Shown here: one piece after another, positions 29,663-38,627 of the stretch
Numbering within the stretch: the stretch's first letter is position 1
Layout of the letters: the number at the start of each line of letters is the position of its first letter
Assembly: GCA_014377425.1 (NCBI GenBank)
Contig: JACMPQ010000098.1
Coordinates: 27,093 to 91,092 of the forward strand
Direction of reading: 5' to 3'
DNA from: Microbacteriaceae bacterium
Lineage (GTDB): Bacteria; Actinomycetota; Actinomycetes; Actinomycetales; Microbacteriaceae
Length of the DNA: 64,000 bases
Program-made: the position numbers and the translations under genes
The notes under the pieces: model-generated
What the model was told of the DNA's origin: nothing
Databases searched by the model: none
The model's input: only the letters and a program-made list of their open reading frames with translations

Positions 29663-29836
29663 ATGAACATCGTTGCGTTCGTTGTTGGTGCCGTACTTTT
29701 CGTCGGTGGTATCGTATTATTTGGCTACTCTTGGGATGGCACCCATTTCTCCCAGCTGATGTTCGCCGCGGGGCTCGCCGCCATTGCCGCCAGCATCGCG
29801 GTTCCGTTTCATATCTTGAAGCGCGTCGACAGCTAG
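29663..29836 (+). CDS. small two-helix membrane protein
   Basis: 57 residues: MNIVAFVVGAVLFVGGIVLFGYS, then SQLMFAAGLAAIAASIAVPF and a short basic tail. Two hydrophobic helices separated by a polar turn. AAAGGA precedes the ATG. The MOSC gene starts 12 bases after the stop, so they may be co-transcribed. I know similar short proteins only as uncharacterised actinobacterial membrane proteins. Confidence 0.7.
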   Translation: MNIVAFVVGAVLFVGGIVLFGYSWDGTHFSQLMFAAGLAAIAASIAVPFHILKRVDS

Positions 29837-29848
29837 GAAGCACCCCAG

Positions 29849-30430
29849 TTGGCTTCGCTGCTTGCGGTCTGTGTGGTGCAGACTCTTCACGATGATGCGG
29901 GCTCGGTGGGCACGACCGCCATCAACAAACGTGCGATTTCTGGGCCGGTGCGTGTTCGCCCGTTGGGGCTAAATGCCGATGTTCAGGCCGATCGCAAACA
30001 CCACGGTGGTCTCGACAAAGCGGTGTATGTCTACGCGCAGGAAGACGCCGACTACTGGGTCGATCAACTCGGTCGGCCGCTTGAGCCCGGCTGGTTCGGT
30101 GAGAATCTTCGCGTCGTGGGGCTGGATGTCTCCGGCGCACTCATCGGCGACCGCTGGCAGTTCGGCTCGGGCGAAAACTCGGTCACCCTAGAGGTCACGA
30201 TGCCTCGGGAGCCCTGCGCAACGTTCGCTCGTTGGGTGGTTCGCAGCGGTGGTGAACCGGCAGATGCACGGGGCTGGGTCAAACGCTTCACCGCCGCGGG
30301 GCGTCCCGGGGCTTACGCTCGGGTAATCCGACCGGGCATGATCTCCGCAGGCGACGCCATCATCCGGGTGGGTTCCGCGATACCTGGGGCGGAATCTATC
30401 GCACACGTCTTCTCTGGCATCGCGGCTTAG
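29849..30430 (+). CDS. MOSC domain-containing protein (YiiM-like)
   Basis: 193 residues. The MOSC fold of molybdenum-cofactor sulfurase C-termini and YiiM. Motifs: VRVRPLGLNADVQADRKHHG, GLDKAVYVYAQED, GWFGENLRV and the cysteine-containing PREPCATFARW, where the conserved Cys is thought to carry sulfur. YiiM-type proteins reduce N-hydroxylated compounds with Mo cofactor; the substrate here is unknown. The start is TTG 29849 with GGAAG at 9 bases. Confidence 0.88.
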   Translation: MASLLAVCVVQTLHDDAGSVGTTAINKRAISGPVRVRPLGLNADVQADRKHHGGLDKAVYVYAQEDADYWVDQLGRPLEPGWFGENLRVVGLDVSGALIGDRWQFGSGENSVTLEVTMPREPCATFARWVVRSGGEPADARGWVKRFTAAGRPGAYARVIRPGMISAGDAIIRVGSAIPGAESIAHVFSGIAA

Positions 30431-30530
30431 CGCTAGCCCAGCCGGCCAGCCCCGCGATATTTCCCCGGTTTGGCCCTGCGGATCGGTGCTGTGCGCAATA
30501 ACTTTCTGATCGCGCTCCGCTTTTGAGGAC

Positions 30531-30562
30531 AAAAAACCCCGGCTCAAAAGAACCGGGGCTTG
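30531..30562 (-). terminator. intrinsic terminator of the cold-shock gene
   Basis: On the minus strand AGCCCCGGTT, a short loop and AGCCGGGGTTTTTT form a strong hairpin followed by a T run, 33 bases after the cold-shock stop. The MOSC gene ends about 100 bases away on the other strand, and the opposite-strand A run could serve it less efficiently. Confidence 0.92.
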
Positions 30563-30594
30563 TTGTGATTCGCGACCGAAGTCAGCGAGTAGAT

Positions 30595-30798
30595 TTAGAG
30601 GGCGCGAATGTTCTCGGCCTGAAGGCCCTTGGGGCCCTGAGCTACATCGAATTCGACCTTTTGGTTCTCGTCAAGCGACTTGTAGCCGTTGCCCGAGATG
30701 GCGGAGAAATGCGCGAAGACATCGGCGCTTCCGTCGTCGGGAGAGATGAAGCCGAAGCCCTTTTCAGCGTTAAACCATTTCACAGTACCGGTAGTCAT
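30595..30798 (-). CDS. cspA: cold-shock protein (CspA family)
   Basis: 67 residues, a single OB-fold. RNP1 (KGFGFI) and RNP2 (VFAHFSAI) are intact, and the start [19 protein letters not shown] is canonical. Binds single-stranded RNA/DNA as an RNA chaperone. GGAGGAGCTTGCA precedes the ATG. The 240 bases upstream to the divergent DUF3097 gene probably hold a long, structured 5' UTR, as usual for this family, but I cannot define the promoter. Confidence 0.97.
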   Translation of the reverse strand: MTTGTVKWFNAEKGFGFISPDDGSADVFAHFSAISGNGYKSLDENQKVEFDVAQGPKGLQAENIRAL

Positions 30799-31040
30799 TG
30801 CAAGCTCCTCCTGGAGTGCTATGCGGGACCCGAACGTCGGGGCCTCGCGCCGAGGAGCCCGCAGTCGCTCTCACTGTGAGACGAATTTAGGCTGACCCAA
30901 ACGCGTTTGCGACGTGCGATGCACATCAACTTCTATGGCAAGAGTAGCCCATAAAGCGGAAAGCGCGCCATGTTTTTTCTGAATTCTTTTCTCGGGGTGT
31001 CGGAGGTGAGAACGACACCCCCGCAAAATAGCCTCAGACA

Positions 31041-31880
31041 ATGGGCGATGACCGATACTCCAGCGATGTTTTGGCACAGTTCTCGCGACGAGCTCCACGA
31101 GTAGCCGCGGCTACCGTCGCTGCAGATCGTGATCTCGTGGTGGAGCATGCCGGTACCGGATTTTGCGGGGCCGTCGTGCGCCTCGATGGGCGGATGGTCG
31201 AACTGGAAGATTTCGGTGGGGCGGTGCGACTCTTCGCTCTCGGCTCTGGTTTCTTAATTGATGGCGAGCCGATAACCCTCGTGGCACCTGTTCGCCGTGC
31301 CACCGGACTCGCGCGATCCGCATCCGGGTCGGTGGTCGTTGCGAACCTCACCGCCCGCACTGCCCGGGCTAGCCGAATCTTCGTTGAGGGGCGCCACGAC
31401 GCCGAGCTGGTGGAGAAGGTGTGGGGTCACGACCTCCGCGTCGATGGAGTGGTCGTGGAATATCTGGAGGGTGTGGATGACCTCGCGGCAGAAATTGCGC
31501 GTTTTCAACCGACGGCCACCCGCCGAGTGGGGGTGCTGGTGGATCACTTGGTTGCAGGGTCGAAGGAGAGTCGGGTGGCCAACGCCGTGGCGCGCGGACC
31601 CTTTGGCGCGCACGTACTCGTGGTGGGGCATCCGTTCGTCGATGTCTGGCAGGCGGTGAAGCCGGGCCGCCTCGGAATGATCGGTTGGCCCACGATTCCG
31701 AGATCGATTGAGTGGAAGCACGGAATATGCGCAGCGCTTGGCTGGCCCCACGAGGATCAGGCCGATATCTCTCGGGCGTGGCAGAAGATTCTCGCGCAGG
31801 TGCGCAGTTTCAATGATTTGGAGCCGGTGCTGCTGGGCCGAGTAGAGCAACTCATCGACTTCGTGACGGCCGAGGAGTAG
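31041..31880 (+). CDS. DUF3097 family protein
   Basis: 279 residues. The sequence SRIFVEGRHDAELVEKVWGH, then DLRVDGVVVEYLEGVDDL, with VGVLVDHLVAGSKESR and IEWKHGICAALGW further on, is the conserved core of this actinobacterial family. The first of these stretches resembles a Toprim-like fold (glutamate plus a later DH pair), so nucleic-acid binding is plausible but untested. ATG start. It is divergent from the cold-shock gene and convergent with the next oxidoreductase, 7 bases away. Confidence 0.9.
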   Translation: MGDDRYSSDVLAQFSRRAPRVAAATVAADRDLVVEHAGTGFCGAVVRLDGRMVELEDFGGAVRLFALGSGFLIDGEPITLVAPVRRATGLARSASGSVVVANLTARTARASRIFVEGRHDAELVEKVWGHDLRVDGVVVEYLEGVDDLAAEIARFQPTATRRVGVLVDHLVAGSKESRVANAVARGPFGAHVLVVGHPFVDVWQAVKPGRLGMIGWPTIPRSIEWKHGICAALGWPHEDQADISRAWQKILAQVRSFNDLEPVLLGRVEQLIDFVTAEE

Positions 31881-31887
31881 GCCACCC

Positions 31888-32895
31888 CTACGCGCGCAGT
31901 TCCTGCTCGTCGCGAATCTTGCGCGATCCGAGGCCATGGAACGAGTTATCGACAGGCCGCATGCCCAAGACGACTTTACCGCGGGCATGTCGCTTTTCAA
32001 GATCGTCAAACGCCTCGCGCACCCGGTCGAAGGGGTAGAAACCTGAGATGAGCACGCTCAGGCTGCGATCGGCCGCGAATCCTGCCAGCTTGGCCAAGAT
32101 TCTGGTCTGTGATTCGGCGGTTTCGGGACTCGGACGCATGGCTTGAAGCTCCACCTCGCGCCGGTGGTCGCTGGACTGGAATCGCGACGGGCTCACCCCG
32201 AGTTCGAGAGACACGTCGCGGTTGTTTTTACCGAAATTGTCGATGTAGGCGCTCACCCCTCCGGGTGCGAGAGCCCGGATACGGTCGGCGAGACCATCGC
32301 CGTAGACAACCGGTTTTACTCCGATATGACGCAGATAGTCGAAGTTGCGCTCGCCGCAGGTTCCAATCACGGTCACCCCTTTGATCATGGCCAGATGTGC
32401 CTCCATGGCGCCGACCCCACCGGCGGCCGCGGAGATCACCATGGTTTCCCCAGCAACGACGTTCACCGCCTGCACCGCCTCGTAGGCGGCAAGACCCGCA
32501 AGAAACAGGCTTCCCGCAATTTCCCACGACAGATTGGCCGGTTTGGCCACCAGGTTGCCCTGAGGCACCACAAGGTGGGTGGCCTGCGAACCCATGGTGG
32601 TGTGACCGAGAACCTCGGATCCCTTGGCGAAGTTGGTCACGCCTTCGCCGATCGCGGTTACGATCCCTGCGAAGTCACTGCCCTGCCCCTGGGGAAAGTC
32701 AATGGGCATTTCGTCTCGGAAGAGACCCTGCCGAACAAACGCCTCGATGTGGTTGATGCCTGCCGCCATAACCTCGACAAGGACCTCGCCCGGCCCGGCA
32801 ATCGGGGTTTCGATGGGAACAATTTCCAGCATGTCCACTCCGCCGTAGCCGGAGAATCGAACAGCGCGGGCGGGGGATTTGCGGAGGGAAACCAT
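31888..32895 (-). CDS. NADP-dependent quinone oxidoreductase-like protein (MDR superfamily)
   Basis: 335 residues. The GroES-like N-terminus (GPGEVLVEVMAAGINHIEAF, DFPQGQGSDFAGIVTAIG) lacks the zinc-ligand cysteines of true alcohol dehydrogenases. The Rossmann half has AAGGVGAMEAHLAMIKGVTV and the C-terminal region has RVREAFDDLEKRHARGKVVL. It therefore fits the zinc-free quinone/enone reductase group, probably acting in detoxification of reactive carbonyls. Start ATG 32895 or an adjacent residue. It is convergent with the DUF3097 gene. Confidence 0.9.
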   Translation of the reverse strand: MVSLRKSPARAVRFSGYGGVDMLEIVPIETPIAGPGEVLVEVMAAGINHIEAFVRQGLFRDEMPIDFPQGQGSDFAGIVTAIGEGVTNFAKGSEVLGHTTMGSQATHLVVPQGNLVAKPANLSWEIAGSLFLAGLAAYEAVQAVNVVAGETMVISAAAGGVGAMEAHLAMIKGVTVIGTCGERNFDYLRHIGVKPVVYGDGLADRIRALAPGGVSAYIDNFGKNNRDVSLELGVSPSRFQSSDHRREVELQAMRPSPETAESQTRILAKLAGFAADRSLSVLISGFYPFDRVREAFDDLEKRHARGKVVLGMRPVDNSFHGLGSRKIRDEQELRA

Positions 32896-33054
32896 ACCGA
32901 CATTTTGCCTCTCGTCAGGTGAACATACGGTGTGTGTTTACCCGGAGCGGTGGCTGTTCCGTATGGAGGAGGCGCGGCCGATGGGGTACCAACGTTCGGG
33001 CATTGGTGCACAGAATTTGAGAAGCTGGTAGTTCACCCACGAAAGGACACTGTC

Positions 33055-33822
33055 ATGGGCTTTCTTGATCGGCTGTTTGGCCGCGAAGAAAAAAACATCG
33101 AAACGGCCGGCGGTGTTTCGGTGCCGAATACCGGGCGTGAGCGCAGCGACGATGAGATTGCGGTGGAGCGCTACCAATACCTGCTGCGCACGGCACCGCC
33201 GTCGACGATCGAACAGGTGCACACCGAAGCCTTCAGCAAGCTGACGCCGGAACAGCGTGAATTGCTGTTCACTCAGCTGAGCACCGAACTTCCCGCCGCG
33301 GAACGACCGGCGAATTCTGATGCCGCAACAATGGCCACCTCGGCGACGCGGGCTGAGATTCAGCAGCCGGGAACCCTCATGCGCACCCTCGGTAGTCAGG
33401 GTGGTGGCGCCGCCGGGCAGGCGGAATTTGGCGGGCAGCAGGGCGCCCAACCGGGCGGAATGGGCTTCGGGCAGGGACGCGGCATGGGCGGCATGGGAGG
33501 GATGGGCTTCGGGGGGATGTTTGGAAGCTCTCTGCTTGGTTCGGTTGCCGGTTACGTCATCGGCTCAAGCATCATGCATTCCTTTCTCCCGACCGATTCC
33601 GGCAACGCGGGTGCAGACGGTGGCGGAGACAGCGGAGCAGATTCCGGAAATGGGGATTCGGGTGGCGCTGATTCGGGTGCGGACTCGGGGACGACCGAGG
33701 CGGCCGGAGCTGATGCCGGTGCAGCTGATGCCGGTGCAGCTGACTCCGGTGGGGACTTCGGTGGTGGTGGGGACTTTGGCGGTGGCGGCGATTTCGGGGG
33801 TGGCGGCGACTTTAGCTTTTAG
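33055..33822 (+). CDS. hypothetical protein with Gly/Asp/Ser-rich repeat tail
   Basis: 255 residues. The first 110 residues form a soluble helical domain (MGFLDRLFGREE, then IAVERYQYLLRTAPPSTIEQ, LTPEQRELLFTQLS) found in many actinobacteria, sometimes mislabelled as a cation-transporting ATPase. A Gly/Met-rich stretch, one hydrophobic segment (SSLLGSVAGYVIGSSIM) and a tail of DSGADSG, GADAGAADAG and four DFGGGG units follow. GAAAGGA precedes ATG 33055. The acidic glycine tail is probably disordered and repeat-expanded. Function unknown. Confidence 0.8.
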   Translation: MGFLDRLFGREEKNIETAGGVSVPNTGRERSDDEIAVERYQYLLRTAPPSTIEQVHTEAFSKLTPEQRELLFTQLSTELPAAERPANSDAATMATSATRAEIQQPGTLMRTLGSQGGGAAGQAEFGGQQGAQPGGMGFGQGRGMGGMGGMGFGGMFGSSLLGSVAGYVIGSSIMHSFLPTDSGNAGADGGGDSGADSGNGDSGGADSGADSGTTEAAGADAGAADAGAADSGGDFGGGGDFGGGGDFGGGGDFSF

Positions 33823-33853
33823 CGGTGCACACTGGGCGCGCTAGCCTCAATCC

Positions 33854-34375
33854 GTGACCCACATCATTCGAAACCTGACTGCTACCGACCTCGATCAGGT
33901 GTGCGAGTTAAATTCGGCGGCCGTGCCCGCGGTGTCGGAGGCCTCGTCCGCGGCGATTGAATCCTTGCTCGCACTGAGCGGCCACGGGTTTGCCGTCGTT
34001 GATGAGGCTGCCGATGCGGCCATACTCGGATTCATCGTTGCCTTTGATCCGGGCAGTAACTACGCGAGCGAGAACTACCGCTACTTCGAGCAGCGCGGCA
34101 GCGACAGCCTTTATATTGACCGCGTTGTTGTGCGCGAAGAACATCGTGGATTGCACTTGGGTCAGTTTCTCTACGCGCACGCCTTTGCATTAGCCCGAGC
34201 TGCGGGCCGGGAGGAGGTGACGTGTGAGGTGAACATCATCCCGCCCAACCCGGGATCGATGCGTTTTCACGCCCGGTTAGGCTTCGCCGAGGTCGGCCAG
34301 CAGGAAACCAAAGACGGCACCGTGCGGGTGGCTCTGTTGGCGGCGGGAGTCGCACGCGAGTCCCGGTCGGCTTGA
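33854..34375 (+). CDS. GNAT family N-acetyltransferase
   Basis: 173 residues. The acetyl-CoA site lies in DSLYIDRVVVREEHRGLHLG, with the pyrophosphate loop R-G-L-H-L-G replacing the common Q/RxxGxG/A form, and the C-terminal NPGSMRFHARLGFAEVG is typical. GTG start at 33854. The acceptor substrate is not predictable. It has weak spacing to its neighbours and no evident partner. Confidence 0.87.
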   Translation: MTHIIRNLTATDLDQVCELNSAAVPAVSEASSAAIESLLALSGHGFAVVDEAADAAILGFIVAFDPGSNYASENYRYFEQRGSDSLYIDRVVVREEHRGLHLGQFLYAHAFALARAAGREEVTCEVNIIPPNPGSMRFHARLGFAEVGQQETKDGTVRVALLAAGVARESRSA

Positions 34376-34486
34376 CCGGTATTTTCGGCCTCGACTGAGC
34401 AGAGGAGCACTTCCGAGGTTTAGACCATTTCACGGGCTCGCGCAAGGGTGGGAAACCCGCAGGCTGGTCAAGTTAGATTCGCTCCC

Positions 34487-35551
34487 ATGTTGCAGAAGAA
34501 CTCCGCCATCGCTCGGTTGGACGAACGGCGCAATGAGCAGGTCGACCGGATGCTGCGAGACGCCGTAACGCACACAATCGCCTGCTCCGACGATCTCGAC
34601 GCCACCCTCGCGTTCGCCCGTCAACTCGGAACGGCCACACCCTCACCCGGGCATGGCCGCACGCTCCAGTTGTGGCAGACGCTGGCGAGCGTCGCCGCCG
34701 TCGATCTCACCGTCGCGCGAATAGTGGAACCGCACCTCGATGCTCTCGCCATCTTGCGCGAGGCTCGAGAGGGGGCTCTTGCCACACCGAGCAGCGTGTG
34801 GGGAGTGTTCGCTGCAGAGTCCGCCGGGGTTGAACTGACGGCCGCGGAGACGGACGACGGCTGGCGGCTTTCCGGAACCAAACCCTGGTGCTCACTCGCC
34901 GGCCGACTCAGCCACGCCCTCGTAACGGCGCGACTCGCCGACGGACACCGCCGACTTTTTGCCGTCGACCTCACCGATGAGGGAATCGTTGTTCGCCCCG
35001 ACGCCTGGGCGGCGCGCGGGTTGACGGAGGTGCCGAGCGGGCCGGTTGACTTCGACCGGGTAGACGCACGGCCGGTGGGGGCCGCGGGTTGGTATCTCAG
35101 CCGCGCGGGTTTCGCCTGGGGTGGTATCGGGGTGGCCGCCATCTGGTGGGGTGGCACCTTGGGGATTGCACGCACCCTCGACCACAGCACGCGGGAGCGT
35201 CGGGCCGATCAGATCGCTCTCATGCAACTCGGTGCGGTGGACGTGTTGATCGAGACCGGTCGGCTCGCGCTGGCGTATGCCGCTGCGGTAGTGGACGCAA
35301 CCGGAATCGACGCCGAACAGCCCGAGCGGGCAGGAATTCTGGCGCTCCGTACCCGGTCTATCGTTGCGGGCTCGGCCGAACAGGTTATAGCCCGGGCCGG
35401 CCATGCGCTGGGGCCGGCACCGCTTGCCCTCAACGCCAGTCACGCCCGACGGGTAGCCGATCTGCAGTTGTATCTTCGCCAGCATCACGCCGAACGGGAT
35501 GAGGCTGCACTCGGCACGGCGTTGCTGGAGTCGGGACTGCCGACGTGGTGA
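34487..35551 (+). CDS. acyl-CoA dehydrogenase-like protein
   Basis: 354 residues, shorter than typical acyl-CoA dehydrogenases (about 380-390). The middle beta domain is recognisable (WGVFAAESAGVELTAAETDD, then GWRLSGTKPWCSLAG) and the C-terminal four-helix bundle follows (QIALMQLGAVDVLIETGRLA). I cannot identify the catalytic glutamate with certainty. Start ATG 34487; GTG 34448 is an alternative. Its stop overlaps the next gene by a few bases (GTGA), making a coupled trio with a PIG-L/methyltransferase fusion and a glycosyltransferase. The trio probably modifies a sugar- or lipid-linked metabolite. Confidence 0.82.
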   Translation: MLQKNSAIARLDERRNEQVDRMLRDAVTHTIACSDDLDATLAFARQLGTATPSPGHGRTLQLWQTLASVAAVDLTVARIVEPHLDALAILREAREGALATPSSVWGVFAAESAGVELTAAETDDGWRLSGTKPWCSLAGRLSHALVTARLADGHRRLFAVDLTDEGIVVRPDAWAARGLTEVPSGPVDFDRVDARPVGAAGWYLSRAGFAWGGIGVAAIWWGGTLGIARTLDHSTRERRADQIALMQLGAVDVLIETGRLALAYAAAVVDATGIDAEQPERAGILALRTRSIVAGSAEQVIARAGHALGPAPLALNASHARRVADLQLYLRQHHAERDEAALGTALLESGLPTW

Positions 35552-36900
35552 GTTTTGACCATCGGGCGGAGGGCACCCGCGAAGAGAGCTGGCTTACCGC
35601 AGACCGCTGGGGCGCGGTTCCGGCGCTGGTGTTAACCGATCTCACGCGGCTAGTGGTTGTGGCGGCGCATCCGGATGACGAATCCCTCGGCGCAGGCGGC
35701 CTCATGGCACGGGCGACGGCGCTTGGCGTACCAATTCGAGTGGTGGTCGCAACCAATGGCGATGCCTCGCATCCGAATTCCCCCACCATGACGCGGGCGG
35801 CGCTCGCCGAGAAGCGCAAAGCCGAGGTTCGCACCGCGGTGCGGTTCGTCGCCCCACTTGCCGAGATCGATTTTCTGGATTTACCGGATGGCGAGTTGGC
35901 CGAGCACAGCGAGCAATTACAGGCGCACCTCGACGGACTGGATCTCGCTCCCGGTGCGCTCCTGGTGGCGCCCTGGCGGGAGGACGGGCACGGCGACCAC
36001 GATGTGGCCGGTCTGGTTTCGGCTCAGGTGGCGCGAACATCCGGTGCTCAGACACTGGAGTATCCGGTGTGGATGTGGCACTGGGCGGCCGTTGACGACA
36101 ACGCCGTGCCCTGGGATCGTTTTGTCACCCTGAAACTGGGCGGGGAGGAGGTTGCGGCCAAATCCCGAGCAATTGAGGCCCATCGGAGCCAGATCGAGCC
36201 GCTGTCGGAGGCGGTGGGCGATGAGGTGCTGCTGGGCGAGGAGTTCCAAGAATATTTTCGCCGGCCGTTTGAGGTGTTTGTGACCCCGCTGGGCAGCCAG
36301 ACCCTGGCCGAAGATTATTTCGACGAGTTCTACCGGGGCAACGACGACCCCTGGGGGTTTGAGACCCGGTGGTATGAAATTCGTAAGCGTGCGCTCACCG
36401 TGGCCAGCCTGCCTCGACCGCTCTTCGCCTCGGGTTTGGAGATCGGATGCTCGATCGGAGTACTCACCGCGGAGCTGGCCGGTCGCTGCGCCCACCTGGT
36501 GGCTACCGACATTGCGGAACAGCCGCTCTCACGCGCCCGAGCACGGCTCATCGACCAGGCTCACGTGCGGCTGGAGCGACTGGACATGCCCCGCCAGTGG
36601 CCGGAAGGGACCTTCGACCTGGTGGTGCTTTCGGAGGTTGCCTACTACTGGAGCGCCGACGACCTCAGCTCCGCGATTGCGTTGATTGATGAGTGCCTCA
36701 CCGCCGACGGGGTTGTTGTGGCCTGCCACTGGCGGCATCCGGTCGATGGATATCCGGAGCGTGGCGACGACGTGCACGCCGCGTTGCGGGCACACCGCGG
36801 CCTGCGGTTGCTGTCATCTCACGTGGAGGAGGATTTTTTACTCGACGTTTTCGTGCGCCCCGGTGCCCGATCGGTGGCCAGCGAAAACGGGCTGGTCTGA
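35545..36900 (+). CDS. PIG-L family deacetylase fused to class I methyltransferase
   Basis: 451 residues, two enzymes in one chain. Residues 35-240 are a zinc N-acetylglucosaminyl deacetylase domain (LmbE/MshB-like) with AHPDDE at 41-46 and GHGDHD near 148-153. Residues 255-440 are a NodS-like methyltransferase with YFDEFYRGNDDPWGFETRWY and SAM motif LEIGCSIGVLT near 298-308. The likely reaction is deacetylation of an N-acetyl sugar followed by N-methylation of the freed amine. It starts at GTG 35545 or 35548, overlapping the preceding stop. The glycosyltransferase ATG overlaps its TGA. Confidence 0.9.
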   Translation: MVSFDHRAEGTREESWLTADRWGAVPALVLTDLTRLVVVAAHPDDESLGAGGLMARATALGVPIRVVVATNGDASHPNSPTMTRAALAEKRKAEVRTAVRFVAPLAEIDFLDLPDGELAEHSEQLQAHLDGLDLAPGALLVAPWREDGHGDHDVAGLVSAQVARTSGAQTLEYPVWMWHWAAVDDNAVPWDRFVTLKLGGEEVAAKSRAIEAHRSQIEPLSEAVGDEVLLGEEFQEYFRRPFEVFVTPLGSQTLAEDYFDEFYRGNDDPWGFETRWYEIRKRALTVASLPRPLFASGLEIGCSIGVLTAELAGRCAHLVATDIAEQPLSRARARLIDQAHVRLERLDMPRQWPEGTFDLVVLSEVAYYWSADDLSSAIALIDECLTADGVVVACHWRHPVDGYPERGDDVHAALRAHRGLRLLSSHVEEDFLLDVFVRPGARSVASENGLV

Positions 36901-37751
36901 TGGTGGTGCCTCCCGCGAGTGCGGAGCGCGAATGGTTGGGCGAATCGGGAAATAGCCCGGGAGTTGGGACTGGGATCACCTTGGCGCCGGTGACAACGCG
37001 CACGCAAATCGATGAGATCGTGGTTGTAATTCCGGCCAACAACGAGGAGGCGCTTCTCGGCGAGTGCCTGTCGGCGCTGGAGGTTGCGACGCGCGTCGTC
37101 ACCCAGCAAAAACAGCACCAGCGGCACCAGTATGGGTTGCTCATTTCGCAGCCGAATCAGCAGGGAGCGTCGGTGCCATCGATTCGCATCGTGCTCGTGC
37201 TCGATGACTGCACCGACGGTTCAGCCGCGATCGCCGACCAATGGCCGTTTGTCGAGGTGCTTACGGTGCAGTTTCGCAACGTGGGGCGTGCTCGCGCTCA
37301 CGGAATCGCGCATGCCCTGCATCACAGCGCAGTCGCTAACGCGGAGTGCATCTGGATTGCCAATACGGATGCCGACTCGCAGGTTCCGCCGCTCTGGATC
37401 GCCCGCCAGCTCGCGATCGCGCGGTCCGGAATCCGGCTGATGATCGGCAGTGTCAGGCCTGACCCGCGCGATCTGACCGCCGAGCAACGGGACCGGTGGG
37501 CGGCGCGGCATCCGGTGAATTCAGAAGCCCTGCGCATCTACGGGGCCAATCTGGGCGTGCGGGCCGACGACTATCTGAGCGCCGGCGGGTTTCCGGCAAT
37601 CACCGAGCACGAAGACGTGGTGTTGGTAGACCGACTTCAACGCGCCGGAGTGATGGGAGCGGTGTCGCACTCCTGTTGGGTGCAAACCTCGGCCCGCACG
37701 GTCGGCCGAACCCCGGGAGGGTTTGCGGCCCACGTGCGCGAAAACTACTGA
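36900..37751 (+). CDS. glycosyltransferase family 2 protein
   Basis: 283 residues. GT-A fold: IDEIVVVIPANNEEALLGEC at the nucleotide-sugar site, IVLVLDDCTDG, and the metal-binding IANTDADSQVPPLW with an intact DAD. LSAGGFPAITEHEDVVLVDR supplies the acceptor-side ED motif. The ATG overlaps the stop of the fused deacetylase/methyltransferase. A 20-residue insert (QKQHQRHQYGLLISQPNQQG) after the first helix looks repeat-like and is unusual. Unlike the GT2-like gene at 40.5 kb, its catalytic motifs are present. Confidence 0.88.
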   Translation: MVVPPASAEREWLGESGNSPGVGTGITLAPVTTRTQIDEIVVVIPANNEEALLGECLSALEVATRVVTQQKQHQRHQYGLLISQPNQQGASVPSIRIVLVLDDCTDGSAAIADQWPFVEVLTVQFRNVGRARAHGIAHALHHSAVANAECIWIANTDADSQVPPLWIARQLAIARSGIRLMIGSVRPDPRDLTAEQRDRWAARHPVNSEALRIYGANLGVRADDYLSAGGFPAITEHEDVVLVDRLQRAGVMGAVSHSCWVQTSARTVGRTPGGFAAHVRENY

Positions 37752-38446
37752 TTCGGTGCGGCAGATCGAAGGCGTTTGGTGTGCATAAAGTCTCGGACGC
37801 CAACGACCGTGAGCCCTACCCCTGAGCCGATGGTCCAGGTATTGAGGGGATACACCGCGATCCGTTCAATGAAACCCTTCCCGATGCCGAAGTCGAACCC
37901 GGCGACTAATAACAGCGAGCTGACGACCCCAATCAGACCGACGCTGAGAATGGCGATTCCGTAGCTGCGCCAGTGAATGGTGCGTGCGGCCAGGATGCCG
38001 AGGAGAACGATTCCTACGTTCCCAGGCCCGATCGCGAGGGTTGCGGCGGTGAAGTGCAACCAGTTCAGTCCCGCGGCGCTCAACGCCAGACTCTGGTGGA
38101 AGACGCCGACAAAAAATGTGCCGACGCCGGAGGTCACCAGCAGGGTGTCGACGATCCAGCGCAGCGACCGTCGTTCCACAATCACGCGCACCACCAGCAG
38201 GGCCCCGATAACGAACACCAAGCCCTGAATCATGAATCCGAGGTTCATGAGCGGATGCAGCGGCGAACAGATCTGTCGGCCCAAAACCCGAGCACAGTCG
38301 GAGTAGCCCAGGTCAGAAATGTAGTTCAGGGCCCAGTTGTAGGGCGGATTGACCCAGGCGCGGGCGGCCAGCACCTCGATAATCACGTAGACGAACCCGA
38401 GGAGAAAGACGCCCCCGGCGAGGAGTTGGCGGCGGGAGAGAGACAC
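37745..38446 (-). CDS. DUF998 domain membrane protein
   Basis: 233 residues with six to seven hydrophobic helices. The family landmarks are NWALNYISDLGYSDC after the first helix, CSPLHPLMNLGFMIQGLVFV, and the later GVFHQSLALSAAGLNWLHF and IGPGNVGIVLLG. Function unknown. The start is taken as GTG 38446; the extended frame to 38710 translates 19-bp repeats and a terminator hairpin. It converges on the glycosyltransferase with a 7-base overlap. Confidence 0.85.
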   Translation of the reverse strand: MSLSRRQLLAGGVFLLGFVYVIIEVLAARAWVNPPYNWALNYISDLGYSDCARVLGRQICSPLHPLMNLGFMIQGLVFVIGALLVVRVIVERRSLRWIVDTLLVTSGVGTFFVGVFHQSLALSAAGLNWLHFTAATLAIGPGNVGIVLLGILAARTIHWRSYGIAILSVGLIGVVSSLLLVAGFDFGIGKGFIERIAVYPLNTWTIGSGVGLTVVGVRDFMHTKRLRSAAPNQ

Positions 38447-38491
38447 CGCTCTAGTTTGCGGGTCGAGAGGCGGATGGCTCTGAAATGAGGT

Positions 38492-38539
38492 GGCTGCGCT
38501 GTGGAAAGGCGGCTGCGCTGTGGAAAGACGGCTGCGCTG
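38492..38539. repeat. 19-bp tandem repeat
   Basis: GGCTGCGCTGTGGAAAGGC, a second copy differing at one base, and a partial third copy. It lies upstream of the DUF998 gene in the spacer to the YceI gene. Confidence 0.85.
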
Positions 38540-38543
38540 CCAG

Positions 38544-38580
38544 GAAATGGGCGCCAACCGCATTCGGTGACGCCCATTTC
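38544..38580 (-). terminator. hairpin terminator after the YceI gene
   Basis: GAAATGGGCG (38544-38553) pairs perfectly with CGCCCATTTC (38571-38580), and an inner ACCG/CGGT stem extends the structure. It lies 48 bases past the YceI stop. The T run is weak. Confidence 0.7.
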
Positions 38581-38627
38581 GGAACGGCTGCGAGGCCGAA
38601 TCCGTATTATTCGATGTTGCCTGTTGC

